A stretch of 64,000 nt of DNA from JAJDTR01 sp965220415 (GCA_965220415.1 OZ244829.1:5084001-5148000), one strand, 5' to 3'. Counted from the stretch's first letter, positions 1-11,000 are shown. The notes: generated by a model not told the origin, from the sequence alone. Translations and numbers: made by a program.

Positions 1-667
1 TTGGAGTTTCCGGTTCATAGCCTTTGAGAAAATCATAGAAGCGAGATGGATGTCCGTGCTCGGTGCGGGAGATGAGATTCAGGAACTTCGGCTGTAGATG
101 AACCAGAGCCTTGAACCCGTATGATTCCAGCTGATCGAAGACCAACATGTAGTGGAACATTTCGCTGGTTGGTTTGGGCGGGTTTTGTTGCTCCGTTTTT
201 AGCTGAGACGCCGACTGCGTGCCGAAGCGCATGCGGTAATGGACTCCGTCGACTTCTACTTCGACAATCGACAAATTCAGCGCTGGATGCTCCAGCGAAA
301 TCATGTCTAGCCTTGCCCCTGATTTGGTCAAGAGCACACGCCGCCCTGCCAATCCAGGTACGGTAATTGCGGGTGGTAACGCATAACGCGGTGATTCGAC
401 GTATGGCAGTAGACAATCGGGATCGATGGATTCATCAAGCAAAGCACCCATGTTCCCTGCAGATCCCCACAGATATCCGTGGGCATGCGCGTGGCTACCC
501 ACCCATCCCATCTGGCCGATGAGAACTCCAAGCTCACTTTCCGGTGAAATAGGCCTCAAACTTGACTGATACCCTCGTGCGCACCATTGGCGGTCACGGA
601 AACTCCGCGGTGATGGGGGCGATAGGTCCCGGGTCAGGTAAGGGTTAGTCAAGGACAAGTTACTCAT
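1..667 (-). CDS. Unrecognised protein, C-terminus cut by window edge
   Basis: The reading frame is open from an ATG at 667 to the first base of the window, giving at least 222 residues and no stop. An AAGGAG Shine-Dalgarno lies about 8 bases upstream of the ATG, which supports this start. Visible segments include a glycine-rich stretch (GVLIGQMGWVGSHAHAHGYL, about residues 48-67), a proline-rich linker (NPPKPTSEM) and a C-terminal SRTEHGHPSRFYDF stretch. I see no signal peptide or membrane segment. I do not recognise the family and assign no function. It is divergent from fumC, with about 170 bases between the two starts. Confidence 0.7.
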   Translation of the reverse strand, partial: MSNLSLTNPYLTRDLSPPSPRSFRDRQWCARGYQSSLRPISPESELGVLIGQMGWVGSHAHAHGYLWGSAGNMGALLDESIDPDCLLPYVESPRYALPPAITVPGLAGRRVLLTKSGARLDMISLEHPALNLSIVEVEVDGVHYRMRFGTQSASQLKTEQQNPPKPTSEMFHYMLVFDQLESYGFKALVHLQPKFLNLISRTEHGHPSRFYDFLKGYEPETP

Positions 668-758
668 GACCATTTCTCCTTGATTCGTATCAGTTCTTCG
701 TGAAAGACTATATCATGCCGGACGAGGTTTTATCAACCTTAAATCTCTCCAAATTCGG

Positions 759-788
759 TTGAGCGGCGGCAGTCGGAAGTGCTATAAT
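759..788 (+). promoter_or_regulatory. Sigma-70-type promoter for fumC
   Basis: TTGAGC (759-764) and a perfect TATAAT (783-788) are separated by 18 bases, about 45 bases upstream of the fumC start. Confidence 0.65.
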
Positions 789-837
789 ACGCGGTAGTCA
801 TTAACGTCATTGAAGGACAAATCGGAGAAAAATAGTG

Positions 838-2232
838 ATGAAAACAAGAATCGAAAAAGACAGTATGGGCGAAATTGAGGTTCCTGCCAATCAGTATTGG
901 GGAGCGCAAACACAGAGATCGTTACAGAACTTTGAAATTGGAAGAGAACGCTTCCCGCGTGAAATGCTATGGGCGCTTGGGATTGTGAAACAATCGGTTG
1001 CTCAAGTCAATTCGGACCTTGGGATGCTTGACCCGGATAAAACGAAGGTAATTTTGCAGGCAGCTCAAGAGGTGATAGACGGAAAATTGGACGACCACTT
1101 TCCACTGGTTGTCTGGCAAACGGGCAGCGGCACCCAGACTAACATGAATACAAATGAAGTAATCGCGAATCGAGCGGTTGAAATGCTTGGCGGCGTTCTG
1201 GGCAGCAAAGAACCTATCCACCCCAATGATCACATTAACAAATCTCAATCCACCAATGACGCCTTCCCAACGGCTATCCATGTGGCAATTGTTGATCGCA
1301 TTCGCAATCACCTAGTGCCAGAAGTGACAGCCCTTCGGGATGCCTTTTCCGCCAAAGCGGAAGCGTTTTCCGATATTGTGAAAACTGGGCGAACACATCT
1401 GATGGACGCCACACCTCTGACCTTGGGACAAGAATTCAGCGGGTATGCTCAGCAGTTAACCAGCGCCTTGCGAGCCATCGATCACGTATTGCCACACCTG
1501 CATGAACTGCCTATTGGTGGCACAGCCGTTGGAACCGGCTTAAATGCCCATCCGGAATATGCCGACCGTGCGGTTGCCGCAATCAGTGAACGCACGGGGA
1601 TTCGATTTGTATCGGCGCCAAATAAGTTTGAATCCTTAGGCGCACGCGACGCAATTGTTGAAGCCAGCGGTGCATTTAAGCTGTTGGCAGGTTCGCTTTT
1701 CAAAATCGCCAATGACATCCGTTGGTTGGGTAGTGGTCCTCGTTGCGGGCTTGGAGAGCTTTTCTTGCCTGAGAACGAACCCGGAAGTTCAATCATGCCG
1801 GGGAAAGTCAATCCGACGCAGTGTGAGGCAATGTTGATGGTGTGTGCCCAAGTGATTGGCAATGATACAACAATTGCATTCTCGGGAGCGTCGGGTAACT
1901 TCGAACTGAATGTGTTCATGCCGGTTATTGCGTACAACGCGCTGCAATCGGTGCGTCTCCTCGGGGACGCTTGCCGATCATTCCGCACGAACTGCGTCGT
2001 CGGCATTGAACCAAATCGGAACCAAATCGAACAATATCTGCGCGAATCCTTAATGTTGGTAACAGCACTAAATCCGCATATCGGTTATGACAACGCGGCT
2101 CAAGTCGCCAAGAAGGCGCATAGCGAAGGAAAGACCTTGCGCCAAGCGGCGCTCGAACTAGAGTTTTTAACGGAAGCAGAATTCGACCAGATTGTAGATC
2201 CGGGAAAGATGCTGGGGCCGAACGTGAGTTAA
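838..2232 (+). CDS. fumC: Fumarate hydratase class II
   Basis: This enzyme interconverts fumarate and L-malate in the TCA cycle as a cytoplasmic homotetramer of the aspartase/fumarase superfamily. It has about 464 residues, the normal class II length. The family signature GSSIMPGKVNP lies near residues 316-326 and carries the catalytic-loop serine. The TGRTHLMDATP segment near residue 184 carries the catalytic histidine, and TGSGTQTNMN and SQSTNDAFPT line the active site. The ATG at 838 is chosen; an in-frame GTG at 835 is also possible. GGAG at 824-827 serves both. Monocistronic: an R4 element follows directly. Confidence 0.96.
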   Translation: MKTRIEKDSMGEIEVPANQYWGAQTQRSLQNFEIGRERFPREMLWALGIVKQSVAQVNSDLGMLDPDKTKVILQAAQEVIDGKLDDHFPLVVWQTGSGTQTNMNTNEVIANRAVEMLGGVLGSKEPIHPNDHINKSQSTNDAFPTAIHVAIVDRIRNHLVPEVTALRDAFSAKAEAFSDIVKTGRTHLMDATPLTLGQEFSGYAQQLTSALRAIDHVLPHLHELPIGGTAVGTGLNAHPEYADRAVAAISERTGIRFVSAPNKFESLGARDAIVEASGAFKLLAGSLFKIANDIRWLGSGPRCGLGELFLPENEPGSSIMPGKVNPTQCEAMLMVCAQVIGNDTTIAFSGASGNFELNVFMPVIAYNALQSVRLLGDACRSFRTNCVVGIEPNRNQIEQYLRESLMLVTALNPHIGYDNAAQVAKKAHSEGKTLRQAALELEFLTEAEFDQIVDPGKMLGPNVS

Positions 2233-2284
2233 AGGGCCTAGAGTTTGTCCATTGACTTTGTGTTCCTTACGCATTAACAATTCC

Positions 2285-2545
2285 GTAATTGTTTAGTTCA
2301 GCCCAGAACTTACGCGCCAACAGGAAGTCGCGACCTGAAGAGGGATTTTCTATCGCAGGATTTACTATCAGGATTGGCTATCGCAGTCGCTATTCGCTCC
2401 ATTGATCCCTCGTTATTCACTCGGTTGATCTCCTTAATCAGTCGCTTGATCGCTCCTACATTACGTTCATAGTGTAGGAACAGGGATCAAACTGCAGCAC
2501 GACGAACCAACATTCCCAAAACAGATTGATAGGCTAAACAGTTAC
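2285..2545. mobile_element. R4 MITE, copy a (IS66-like ends)
   Basis: A 261-base element begins GTAATTGTTTAG and ends CTAAACAGTTAC. It is flanked on both sides by the perfect 8-base direct repeat ACAATTCC (2277-2284 and 2546-2553). It holds no ORF but carries tandem R6/R7-type modules on the minus strand. It fills the whole fumC to HAD gap (2233-2555) and ends 10 bases before the HAD start codon. GTAA termini with 8-bp duplications are typical of IS66-family elements; assignment to that family is inference. Confidence 0.88.
2376..2407 (-). repeat. R6 module inside R4 copy a
   Basis: Read on the minus strand it begins GATCAATGGAGCG and ends GACTGCGATAG, matching the short module found in R1, R3 and other R4 copies. 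A second partial unit (GATCAACCGAGTGAATAACG) precedes it in the same orientation. Confidence 0.65.
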
Positions 2546-2555
2546 ACAATTCCTT

Positions 2556-3386
2556 ATGCCAATTTACCGAGTTGATAAACTGATCTCCGACTTTGATGAA
2601 ACCATCTCGCAGAAAGACACAATTCAGACCTTAGTTACAGCCGCGATGCAAAACCGCGCCATCGGTGATTTTCCAACTATAGAAGAATGGAAGCAGATGG
2701 TTGAATGGTACAGAACCCGGTATTCTCACAGATGCAATAAATGGCTGAACGGTCCTCGTGAGAATTGTCAAGGAACCGTTGTCGACTTCCTGAGCAACAT
2801 TGAGTCTCTGGACGTGGCTTCAATCGGCAGGGTCATGAATAAAGGATTCTTGGCGGGGTTAAGGAAGGAGCAGTTGCGAAAAGCGGGAAAGCAGGTTCAG
2901 AAACGAGAAGGCGCCAGAGCATGTCTATCAGAGATGCGTTCTGCGGGAGTTACTGTCGAGATATTGTCTGCCAATTGGTCGCAGGTTTTTGTTTCGGAAG
3001 CGGTGAAAGGATTCTGCGATGCAGTGGTGTCGAACCACTTCCTATTTGATGAACAAGGATACTCCACTGGCGAAATTGGGTTGCGAGTTGTTTCTGCTCA
3101 CGACAAGTGGCGATATTTCAAATCTCGACGATCAAAAACCGGACTAACTGCCTACGTCGGCGATTCGCTATCGGATCTACGCGCGATGCTTGAAGCCGAC
3201 GTGGGCATACTTATTGGCGAGAACCAGACGTTCTTGAGAACAGTCGATCGATTTCAAATCTCAATAAAGCGCGTTACTGAAGAATCTCGTCAAACGGAGG
3301 ATTGTTCGGAAACACGCTCTACGGATAAGCGCATTTTGCACGTCGATTCTTGGGAGACAGTTAATCGTTTGCTGAAACAAAAATAG
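2556..3386 (+). CDS. HAD-superfamily phosphatase
   Basis: A 276-residue protein with HAD motif I (SDFDET, nucleophile Asp12 and general acid Asp14) right at the N-terminus. The acidic motif GDSLSDLRAM lies near residue 201, and a conserved Lys region precedes it. The long insert between motif I and motif II resembles a C1-type cap, as in phosphoserine phosphatase or MtnX-like enzymes. The substrate is unknown. The start is fixed by motif I. The 20 bases before the ATG are the end of an R4 element plus its target duplication, and no ribosome-binding site is visible. Expression may therefore have been altered by the insertion. Confidence 0.8.
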   Translation: MPIYRVDKLISDFDETISQKDTIQTLVTAAMQNRAIGDFPTIEEWKQMVEWYRTRYSHRCNKWLNGPRENCQGTVVDFLSNIESLDVASIGRVMNKGFLAGLRKEQLRKAGKQVQKREGARACLSEMRSAGVTVEILSANWSQVFVSEAVKGFCDAVVSNHFLFDEQGYSTGEIGLRVVSAHDKWRYFKSRRSKTGLTAYVGDSLSDLRAMLEADVGILIGENQTFLRTVDRFQISIKRVTEESRQTEDCSETRSTDKRILHVDSWETVNRLLKQK

Positions 3387-3431
3387 ACAGCAATTGGATC
3401 GTTTGTCTAGTCCTAATATCGCTTGGAAATT

Positions 3432-6400
3432 CTAATCTGCAGCCTGGCCCTCCTCGTCAGCACTAGGTAGTAGCGTATCCTCCGTGCTTGGTAATTCTTC
3501 GGATTCAGGATATACATCAATCTTCCGGAAACTAGGCACTCCGCTGCCTGCAGGAATCAGGCGACCCATGATGACGTTTTCCTTCAAACCTTTGAGATAA
3601 TCCTTCTGTCCGACAACCGAGGCTTTAGTCAGTACGTTTGTTGTCTGCTGGAATGAGGCAGCCGAGATGAAACTTTCAGTGCTTAGCGCAGCCTTTGTGA
3701 CGCCTTGCAATATTGGGTCGGCGATGGCTGGCTGTCCCCCATCGTTTTCAACCCGGCGATTGATCCGATGGAAAACGGACCGGTCCACTTCGTCTTCCTC
3801 GAGAAACTCAGTATCTCCTGCCGAGAGAATTTTTACCTTATTCAGCATTTGGCGAACAATCACCTCAATATGCTTGTCGTTAATGTGTTCACCTTGGCTA
3901 CGATAGACAGCCTGAACTTCATTGACCAGATAGGATTGAACTTCCTCCTCGCCCTTAATCTTCAGAATATCGTGCGGGTCGAGAAAACCGTCCGTTAGCA
4001 GGTCACCAGCGTCCACCCAATCATTTTCATGCACAACGAGGTGCTTTCCAACCGGAATACGATACAACCCACTCGCTACGTCACCGTGCTCAATTCGAAC
4101 TAAGCGCATCCCCCTGGAAATACCTTCCAGTTTAACATATCCCTCGATTTCGGCGATGACTGCCCTATCTTTGGGCCTTCGGGCTTCAAGGAGTTCCGTT
4201 ACTCGAGGCAGTCCAGTCACAATGTCTTGGCTGGTGGCACTCTTTTCCGGCAATCTCGCCAACACGGTTCCAGCCTTGACCTTTTCACCGTCGACAACGG
4301 ACAAATGAGCCCCTGTCGGCATCGGATAGCTCGTTAGCACATCACCATCGGGGGTTTGAATCTCCATTCGAGGTTGGTCCTCGCCCTTGTATTCTACAAT
4401 TACCCTTTCTGCAAGCCCCGATGCTTTGTCTTCTTGAACGGTATGTCCCTCAATGATGTCCCGAAATACCACAACTCCGTTGTGTTCCGTCAGAATTGGC
4501 ACACGATAGGGATCGCGCTCAAGCAAAAGGGTAGGCGGCGGATCGTTTGTCTCCGGATTGCCCTTAGTCGCCATAGCACCATCTTCGACACAAAGGGTCG
4601 CCCCAATCGGCACTTGATGGCGTTCCACCGTCCTGCCGTTCTCATCAACGATTAGCAACTGCCCATTGCGAGAGAGCACAACCCTTTCTATGACTTCGGA
4701 ATCGGGCAGCGTGCGCTCCGTAACCTCAATCTTCTCGTATTTAGCGCGACCATCGTGCCGAGCTTCAATTCGGGATTGAAATTGAAAATCACCGGCTGTC
4801 ACGGTGCCACCGGTGTGAAAGGTCCGCATTGTCAACTGTGTTCCCGGTTCTCCAATTGACTGGGCGCCAATAATGCCGACAGCCTCACCGATGTCGATGA
4901 ACTGTCCAGTTGTCAAATCGGCGCCATAACACTTGGAGCAGACTCCATGAGGGGCTTCACATGTCAGCGCGGATCGTACACGGACCTCTGTAATTCCCAC
5001 CGCTTCAATCTTCTCGGCGGTTAATGGGTCAATCAGACTATCTCTAGCGACCATGACGGTGTCGTCGTTTGGATTGACAATGTCCTCGCTAGCAGTTCTG
5101 CTATGAATTCGATCGGCAAGCGTATCATCTTCCGTTTCTCCTGCCACTTTCGTGATGCCGTTCAATGTACCACAGTCCGTCGTCGTTATCATGACATCCT
5201 GAGCAACATCAACCAATTTGCGCGTGAGGTAGCCGGAGGAAGCGGTCTTGATTGCGGTATCAGCTAGACCTTTACGTGCCCCGTGTGTCGAGATGAAGTA
5301 TTCAAGGACACTGAGACCTTCACGGAAACACGATTCAATCGGCTGTTCGATAATTGCGCCGCTCGGTTTTGTCATCAAACCGCGCATGCCGCTGATTTGA
5401 CGAATCGGTTCTTTCTTGGAGCGAGCACCACTGTCCGCCATAACGTGCACCGGATTGAATCCTCTAATTTCATCCTCGCGTCCTTCTTCCAAGGAATCGA
5501 ACAGCGCCGCCTCAACCGATTGAATTAATTGGTGCCATACATCAATAACCTGATTATATCGCTCTCCCTCGCTGACGCCGCCACGCCGATATTCCTTCTC
5601 GATTGCGTCCACTTTCTTTCTTGCTTCGGTAATCAATGTCTCCTTCGCTTCAGGTATAATCAAATCGTCCATACCGATTGAGAGACCAGAAAATGTAGCA
5701 TAATGAAAAGCGACTCGCTTGAGTTCATCGAGGAATTCAACTGTTCGGCTATTTCCAAGTTCGTTGAAACAGTGGGAGACGAGCCGTGAGAGGTCTTTGG
5801 ATCGGACTTCTTGATTGATGAAATTAATTCGCTGTTCAGTCTTCAGATCGGTGAACTGAAGTTCGTCGGGAACAACCTGATTGAAGATGACGCGCCCAAC
5901 GGTTGTATCGATAGGTGAGGCGGCGCCATCGACATGCAATAAAATAGAATCATGTAGACCTAGTCTATCGCATTCATGCGCCATAATGACCTCGTCGGAA
6001 TTACGGTAATGACGTAAGTTCTGACCGTCCTGATCGGATGTGGGAATGGATTTGGTCAGGAAACTACAGCCAAGTACCATATCAAGTTCAGGAACGGCAA
6101 TGGCGTCCCCATGGGCAGGTTTAAGAATGTTTCGAGGCGCCATCATAAGCAACTTTGCTTCTATCTGTGCCTCTACGGAAAGTGGGACGTGTACTGCCAT
6201 CTGATCCCCGTCAAAGTCTGCGTTAAAGGCTTTGCAGACGAGTGGATGAACACGGATTGCCTTCCCTTCGACCAATATAGGCTGGAATGCTTGAATGCCG
6301 AGGCGGTGCAGAGTTGGCGCTCGGTTGAGCATCACTAGGTGCTCATCAATCACTTCCTCAAGAACTTCCCACACCTCAGGCGAAATCTGATCGGTCATGT

Positions 6401-7640
6401 GCTTCGCGCGTTTGATGGTGTGTGCATAATCTTTTTCTTGAAGTTTCCGGATTATGAAGGGTTTGAACAGTTCGAGAGCCATCTCTTTCGGCAATCCACA
6501 TTGGTGAAGTTGGAGGTCAGGACCTACTACAACAACGCTGCGTCCAGAGTAATCGACGCGCTTACCCAATAAGTTTTGTCGGAAACGACCAACCTTCCCC
6601 TTCAGCATATCTGCCAGGGACTTGAGAGGACGATTTCCGGGACCGCGCACCATCCGACCGTGTCTGCCGTTGTCCAATAAGGCGTCAACGGCTTCTTGTA
6701 ACATCCGTTTCTCGTTGCGGATGATGACATCGGGGGCGCGTAGTTCGGTCAACCGTTTGAGCCGATTATTGCGGTTAATTACCCGCCGATACAAGTCGTT
6801 GAGGTCACTGGTAGCGAATCGTCCACCATCAAGCGCAACCAGTGGTCGAAGATCGGGAGGAATAACTGGAATAACCGAAAGAATCATCCATTCCGGTTTA
6901 TTTCCAGACTTCTTGAATCCCAATACCAGCTTGAGTCGTTTTGCTAGTTTCTTTGCCTTTTGCTTACTGCCGGTCTCCTCAAGTTCGACACGTAAAGTTT
7001 CAATTTCCTGATCCAAATCAATACGTGACAATAACTCGTGAACTGCCGCGGCACCCATTCCTACACGAAATCCGTCGGGAAATTGAGAAAGATGCTCATT
7101 GTACTCTTCTTCCGTTAACAACTGCTTGACTTTCAATGGGCAGTTCGGATCCGAGACCTCCAAGACAATGAAAGCTTCAAAATAGAGAATGCGTTCAACA
7201 TCTCGAGATGACAGGTCTAAAAAGAGGCCGAGCCGCGACGGAATCCCTTTGAAAAACCAAACGTGGGACACTGGGGCAGCGAGTTGGATATATCCCATCC
7301 GTTCTCGGCGCACGCGTTGATGCGTCACTTCGACTCCGCATCGATCGCAAATAGTACCTTTATGCTTAATGCGTTTATACTTCCCGCATGCACATTCCCA
7401 ATCTTTCTGGGGACCAAAAATCGCTTCACAGAATAACCCGTCGCGTTCCGGACGAAATGTTCGATAATTTATAGTTTCAGGTTTGCGGACTTCGGCACAG
7501 GAACATTCGTTCATCATCGGACAGGGCCATATACCGTTACTTCGCCGTTTGCACGAAGTTTGTTTTGCCCAGCTTTTTATCTGTTCTGGTGATGCAATTC
7601 GAATTGATATTACGTCGAAGTTGTTTAGATTCGCTGACAA
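3432..7640 (-). CDS. rpoC: RNA polymerase beta' subunit
   Basis: Catalytic subunit of core RNA polymerase, 1402 residues, close to the E. coli length. The Mg-binding NADFDGD is near residue 473. The N-terminal zinc site uses Cys83, 85, 98 and 101 (CACGK...CDRCG), and the second uses CEAPHGVCSKCYG. The start codon is TTG (7638-7640) with AAGGAG 7 bases upstream. Oddity: between the conserved SW (residues 23-24) and EVRKPETINYRT there are 24 residues instead of the usual three or so. This insertion contains Cys30, 40, 46 and 48 and could be an extra metal-binding knuckle. rpoB lies upstream in the same orientation, 426 bases away. Confidence 0.98.
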   Translation of the reverse strand: MSANLNNFDVISIRIASPEQIKSWAKQTSCKRRSNGIWPCPMMNECSCAEVRKPETINYRTFRPERDGLFCEAIFGPQKDWECACGKYKRIKHKGTICDRCGVEVTHQRVRRERMGYIQLAAPVSHVWFFKGIPSRLGLFLDLSSRDVERILYFEAFIVLEVSDPNCPLKVKQLLTEEEYNEHLSQFPDGFRVGMGAAAVHELLSRIDLDQEIETLRVELEETGSKQKAKKLAKRLKLVLGFKKSGNKPEWMILSVIPVIPPDLRPLVALDGGRFATSDLNDLYRRVINRNNRLKRLTELRAPDVIIRNEKRMLQEAVDALLDNGRHGRMVRGPGNRPLKSLADMLKGKVGRFRQNLLGKRVDYSGRSVVVVGPDLQLHQCGLPKEMALELFKPFIIRKLQEKDYAHTIKRAKHMTDQISPEVWEVLEEVIDEHLVMLNRAPTLHRLGIQAFQPILVEGKAIRVHPLVCKAFNADFDGDQMAVHVPLSVEAQIEAKLLMMAPRNILKPAHGDAIAVPELDMVLGCSFLTKSIPTSDQDGQNLRHYRNSDEVIMAHECDRLGLHDSILLHVDGAASPIDTTVGRVIFNQVVPDELQFTDLKTEQRINFINQEVRSKDLSRLVSHCFNELGNSRTVEFLDELKRVAFHYATFSGLSIGMDDLIIPEAKETLITEARKKVDAIEKEYRRGGVSEGERYNQVIDVWHQLIQSVEAALFDSLEEGREDEIRGFNPVHVMADSGARSKKEPIRQISGMRGLMTKPSGAIIEQPIESCFREGLSVLEYFISTHGARKGLADTAIKTASSGYLTRKLVDVAQDVMITTTDCGTLNGITKVAGETEDDTLADRIHSRTASEDIVNPNDDTVMVARDSLIDPLTAEKIEAVGITEVRVRSALTCEAPHGVCSKCYGADLTTGQFIDIGEAVGIIGAQSIGEPGTQLTMRTFHTGGTVTAGDFQFQSRIEARHDGRAKYEKIEVTERTLPDSEVIERVVLSRNGQLLIVDENGRTVERHQVPIGATLCVEDGAMATKGNPETNDPPPTLLLERDPYRVPILTEHNGVVVFRDIIEGHTVQEDKASGLAERVIVEYKGEDQPRMEIQTPDGDVLTSYPMPTGAHLSVVDGEKVKAGTVLARLPEKSATSQDIVTGLPRVTELLEARRPKDRAVIAEIEGYVKLEGISRGMRLVRIEHGDVASGLYRIPVGKHLVVHENDWVDAGDLLTDGFLDPHDILKIKGEEEVQSYLVNEVQAVYRSQGEHINDKHIEVIVRQMLNKVKILSAGDTEFLEEDEVDRSVFHRINRRVENDGGQPAIADPILQGVTKAALSTESFISAASFQQTTNVLTKASVVGQKDYLKGLKENVIMGRLIPAGSGVPSFRKIDVYPESEELPSTEDTLLPSADEEGQAAD

Positions 7641-8066
7641 GGCAATTCTCCTTAAATGTGTGGAAAATGAGGCGATTGTTCTCGCCTTCCTGTTTACTGG
7701 GTAGAGCTGAACCTCGTTACGTCTATCAATTTAGTCAGATGGGTGGTTACTCTTCATGAGGAGATTATCGACTCTTGCAACCTTAAGGTGGAACCAGTTA
7801 AAGGGAAGAGCAACCTCAGGCTAGGTTCCCAACGAAATTATATCTACATCAGGTCGCAATCTAACTGTACACGCGGAACAAAACGATACGTGAGGACTAC
7901 GTTACAGTCACCGATTGTGTATACTCTGATAGTAACTGTTTGGCCCGCTCGGTCTGGAATCCGAATTGCCGGCTATTGGATAGTTCTATGTGTTAAGACG
8001 GGTATTCGGCTTCGGTCGGACTTGACTTCAACGCGACATGAGTCGTCGAGAAGCATGACAAAATTA
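7641..8066 (-). other. Unusually long rpoB-rpoC spacer, no gene recognised
   Basis: 426 bases separate the rpoB stop from the rpoC start, where a short gap is usual. I see no coding frame with a ribosome-binding site and no inverted-repeat element. A perfect minus-strand TATAAT lies at 7842-7837 but has no good -35 at the right distance, so a secondary rpoC promoter is possible but unproven. Confidence 0.5.
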
Positions 8067-11000
8067 TCACCCACGATCTTCTGGCCACGGCATTGCAGGG
8101 AGATCGCCTGTTTCATCAGGCTGTGAGTCGCGTTGTTCAAGATTTACATCAAGTCCCAAACTCTGTAATTCTTTGACAAGGACGTTAAAGGACTCCGGAG
8201 TTCCCGGGTTTGGTGCATTTTCCCCTTTGACAATCGATTCGTAGATTTTACTTCGACCTGTCACATCGTCCGATTTAATTGTCAACAACTCTTGGAGCGT
8301 GTAAGCTGCACCGTATGCCTCAAGCGCCCAGACTTCCATCTCTCCAAATCGTTGTCCCCCTTGTTGGGCTTTGCCGCCAAGCGGTTGTTGAGTCACCAGA
8401 GAATAGGGTCCGGTGCTCCGCGCATGAATCTTATCATCAACGAGGTGATTGAGTTTCAAGATGTAAGTATAACCTACCGTAACCTTCTGTGCGAAAGGCG
8501 TCCCTGTCCGTCCATCGTAGAGCGTGGTTTTCCCAGTGTCCGGTAAATTTGCCTTTTCAAGAAGTTCTGAAATTTCTGATTCTATTGCACCGTCAAAAAC
8601 CGGCGTGGCAATATGAAGTCCCAATGCTTTAGCTGCCCAGCCAAGGTGGGTTTCCAGAATCTGTCCAACGTTCATTCGGGAAGGGACACCTAACGGGTTC
8701 AGGACGATACCTACGGGAGTGCCGTCCTCAAGGTAAGGCATGTCTTCTTGAGGGAGAATCTTGGCAACGACTCCCTTGTTTCCGTGTCGTCCCGCCATCT
8801 TGTCTCCGACGGAAATCTTTCGACGATTTGCAACGTACACTTTAACAAGTTTGATTACTCCCGGTTTGAGTTCGTCGCCTTTCCGAATCTTCTCTAACTC
8901 CGTATCCTTCTCAGTAGTACATTCTTGAATGCGGCCATCGGCGAGTAGTTGAATACGTTCAATGCGATCCATTGCGTCGGCATCATCGACCACAATCGAA
9001 TTGAGAAGGACATCGTTTCCGAGCAATGCTTCGGTGACGATGTCACCCTCTTCCGCCAATTGAAGGTCACCATCGGAAACTGGTTGTGCCAAGCTTTTTC
9101 CAAGCAAAGCATGTCGAATCTCTTCGTTTCGCCGTCGATTGATGAGTTCGCGTTTTTCCCGCCAAACCTTTTCAACGGTTTTTTCCTTGGCAACTTCACG
9201 CAGTTCGGTCTGTCTATCATTCTCGCGTTCTTTACGAGAGAAAACTTTGACATCAATGACCACACCTTCTACGCCCGGTTTGGCATACGTAGATGCGTCG
9301 CGCACTTCGCCGACCTTCTCGCCGAAAATAGCCCTGAGCAACTTCTCTTCGGGCCCCAAGTCGCTTTCGCCCTTTGGTGTCACCTTCCCCACAAGGATAC
9401 TTCCCGGTCGGACAATCGAGCCGACACGAATAATACCCTCGTCGTCAAGCTGATTCAGGGCTTCTTCTGATAGGTTGGGAATATCGCGAGTAATTTCCTC
9501 GCGTCCCATCTTCGTATCGCGTGCTTCAACGTCAAATTCATCAATGTGGATGGAGGTGAAGGTATCATCTGATACCAAAGACTCGCTGATGAGAAGCGCG
9601 TCTTCAAAGTTATATCCTTCCCAAGGCATGAACGCCACCAGAACGTTGTTGCCCAAAGCAAGTTCACCGTTGTCGGTAGCAGTACCATCGGCGATTACCT
9701 GCTCTGCTTCAACATGTTCTCCTACTGCAACGCACGGAATCTGATGGATGCAAGTCCCGTTGTTAGATCGCTTGAAGTTCGTCAGATGATAAACGTCGTA
9801 GCCCATTTCAGAGAAGGACTGTTCGCCGCCATCAACGCGGAAAGCATCATCGGTGCGGACAATAATTTCGGCGGCGGAAATACTTTCAACGACACCGTCG
9901 CGTTTTGCAAGCACAACAGCACCAGAGTCGCGAGCGGCTCTGTATTCCATACCCGTTCCGACTAGGGGTGCCTGTGGACGTACCAATGGCACTGCTTGAC
10001 GTTGCTGATTCGCTCCCATGAGTGCACGGTTGGCATCGTCGTGTTCAAGAAACGGAATCAGCGACGCGGAGACTCCGACAATCTGTTTTGAGGAGACATC
10101 GAGGTAATCGACCTCCTTTGGAGCCATTCGCGGGAAATCCCCTTTGAAGCGAGTGGAAACCTGTTTTTCGATTATCTTACCGTTGGAATTGAGTTTTGTG
10201 TTTGCTTGTGCGATGACGAAAGCGTCTTCTTTGTCCGCAGTCATGTGTGTAACTTCACCGGTTGCGACGCCGTCCTTCACTTTCCGATAAGGCGTTTCCA
10301 AAAACCCGTATTCATTTACGCGAGCGTATGTGGAGAGCGAGACGATCAAGCCCACGGAGGGACCTTCAGGCGTTTCAATCGGACACACACGACCATAATG
10401 CGTACGGTGCACATCGCGAACTTCAAACGTGGCTCGTTCGCGGTGTAGCCCGCCAGGGCCAAGAGCGCTAAGGCGCCGCTTGTGAGTTAGCTCGTCAATC
10501 GGATTGGTTTGCTGCATGAACTGGGACAACTGACTGGACCCGAAAAAGTCCTTAATTGCCCCGGTCAACGGTTTTGGATTTATGAGATCAGGCGGCGTGG
10601 CGCTCTCCAGTTCTTGAGCTGTCATTCGTTCTCGTGTAGCGCGAACAACTCGGATCAGGCCTGTGCGTATTTGGTTTTGGAGAAGTTCACCAATGGCTCG
10701 CACGCGGCGATTTCCCAAGTGGTCAATGTCATCCATTTCGCCATTGCTGTCTTGAACATGCATCAGATAATCGAGTGTAGCAGCGATATCTTCTCGCCGT
10801 AGAATGCGAACACATTCGTCTGGTAGCCCATTTGAACCGGACGAGTCATCAGACGTGCCGTTCCGGTAGATGGAAAGCGATCCGAGCTTTTCATTGAGTT
10901 TATAGCGCCCCACGCGGGAAAGATCGTATCGGGCGGGGTCGAAAATTAACTTCTCGAAACGACTACGGGCGCTTTCCAGAGTTGGCGGATCTCCAGGTTG

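Noticed and set aside
7743..8126. 127-codon plus-strand ORF across the rpoB-rpoC spacer
   Set aside because: It overlaps the end of rpoB antisense, has no ribosome site and no protein-like character.
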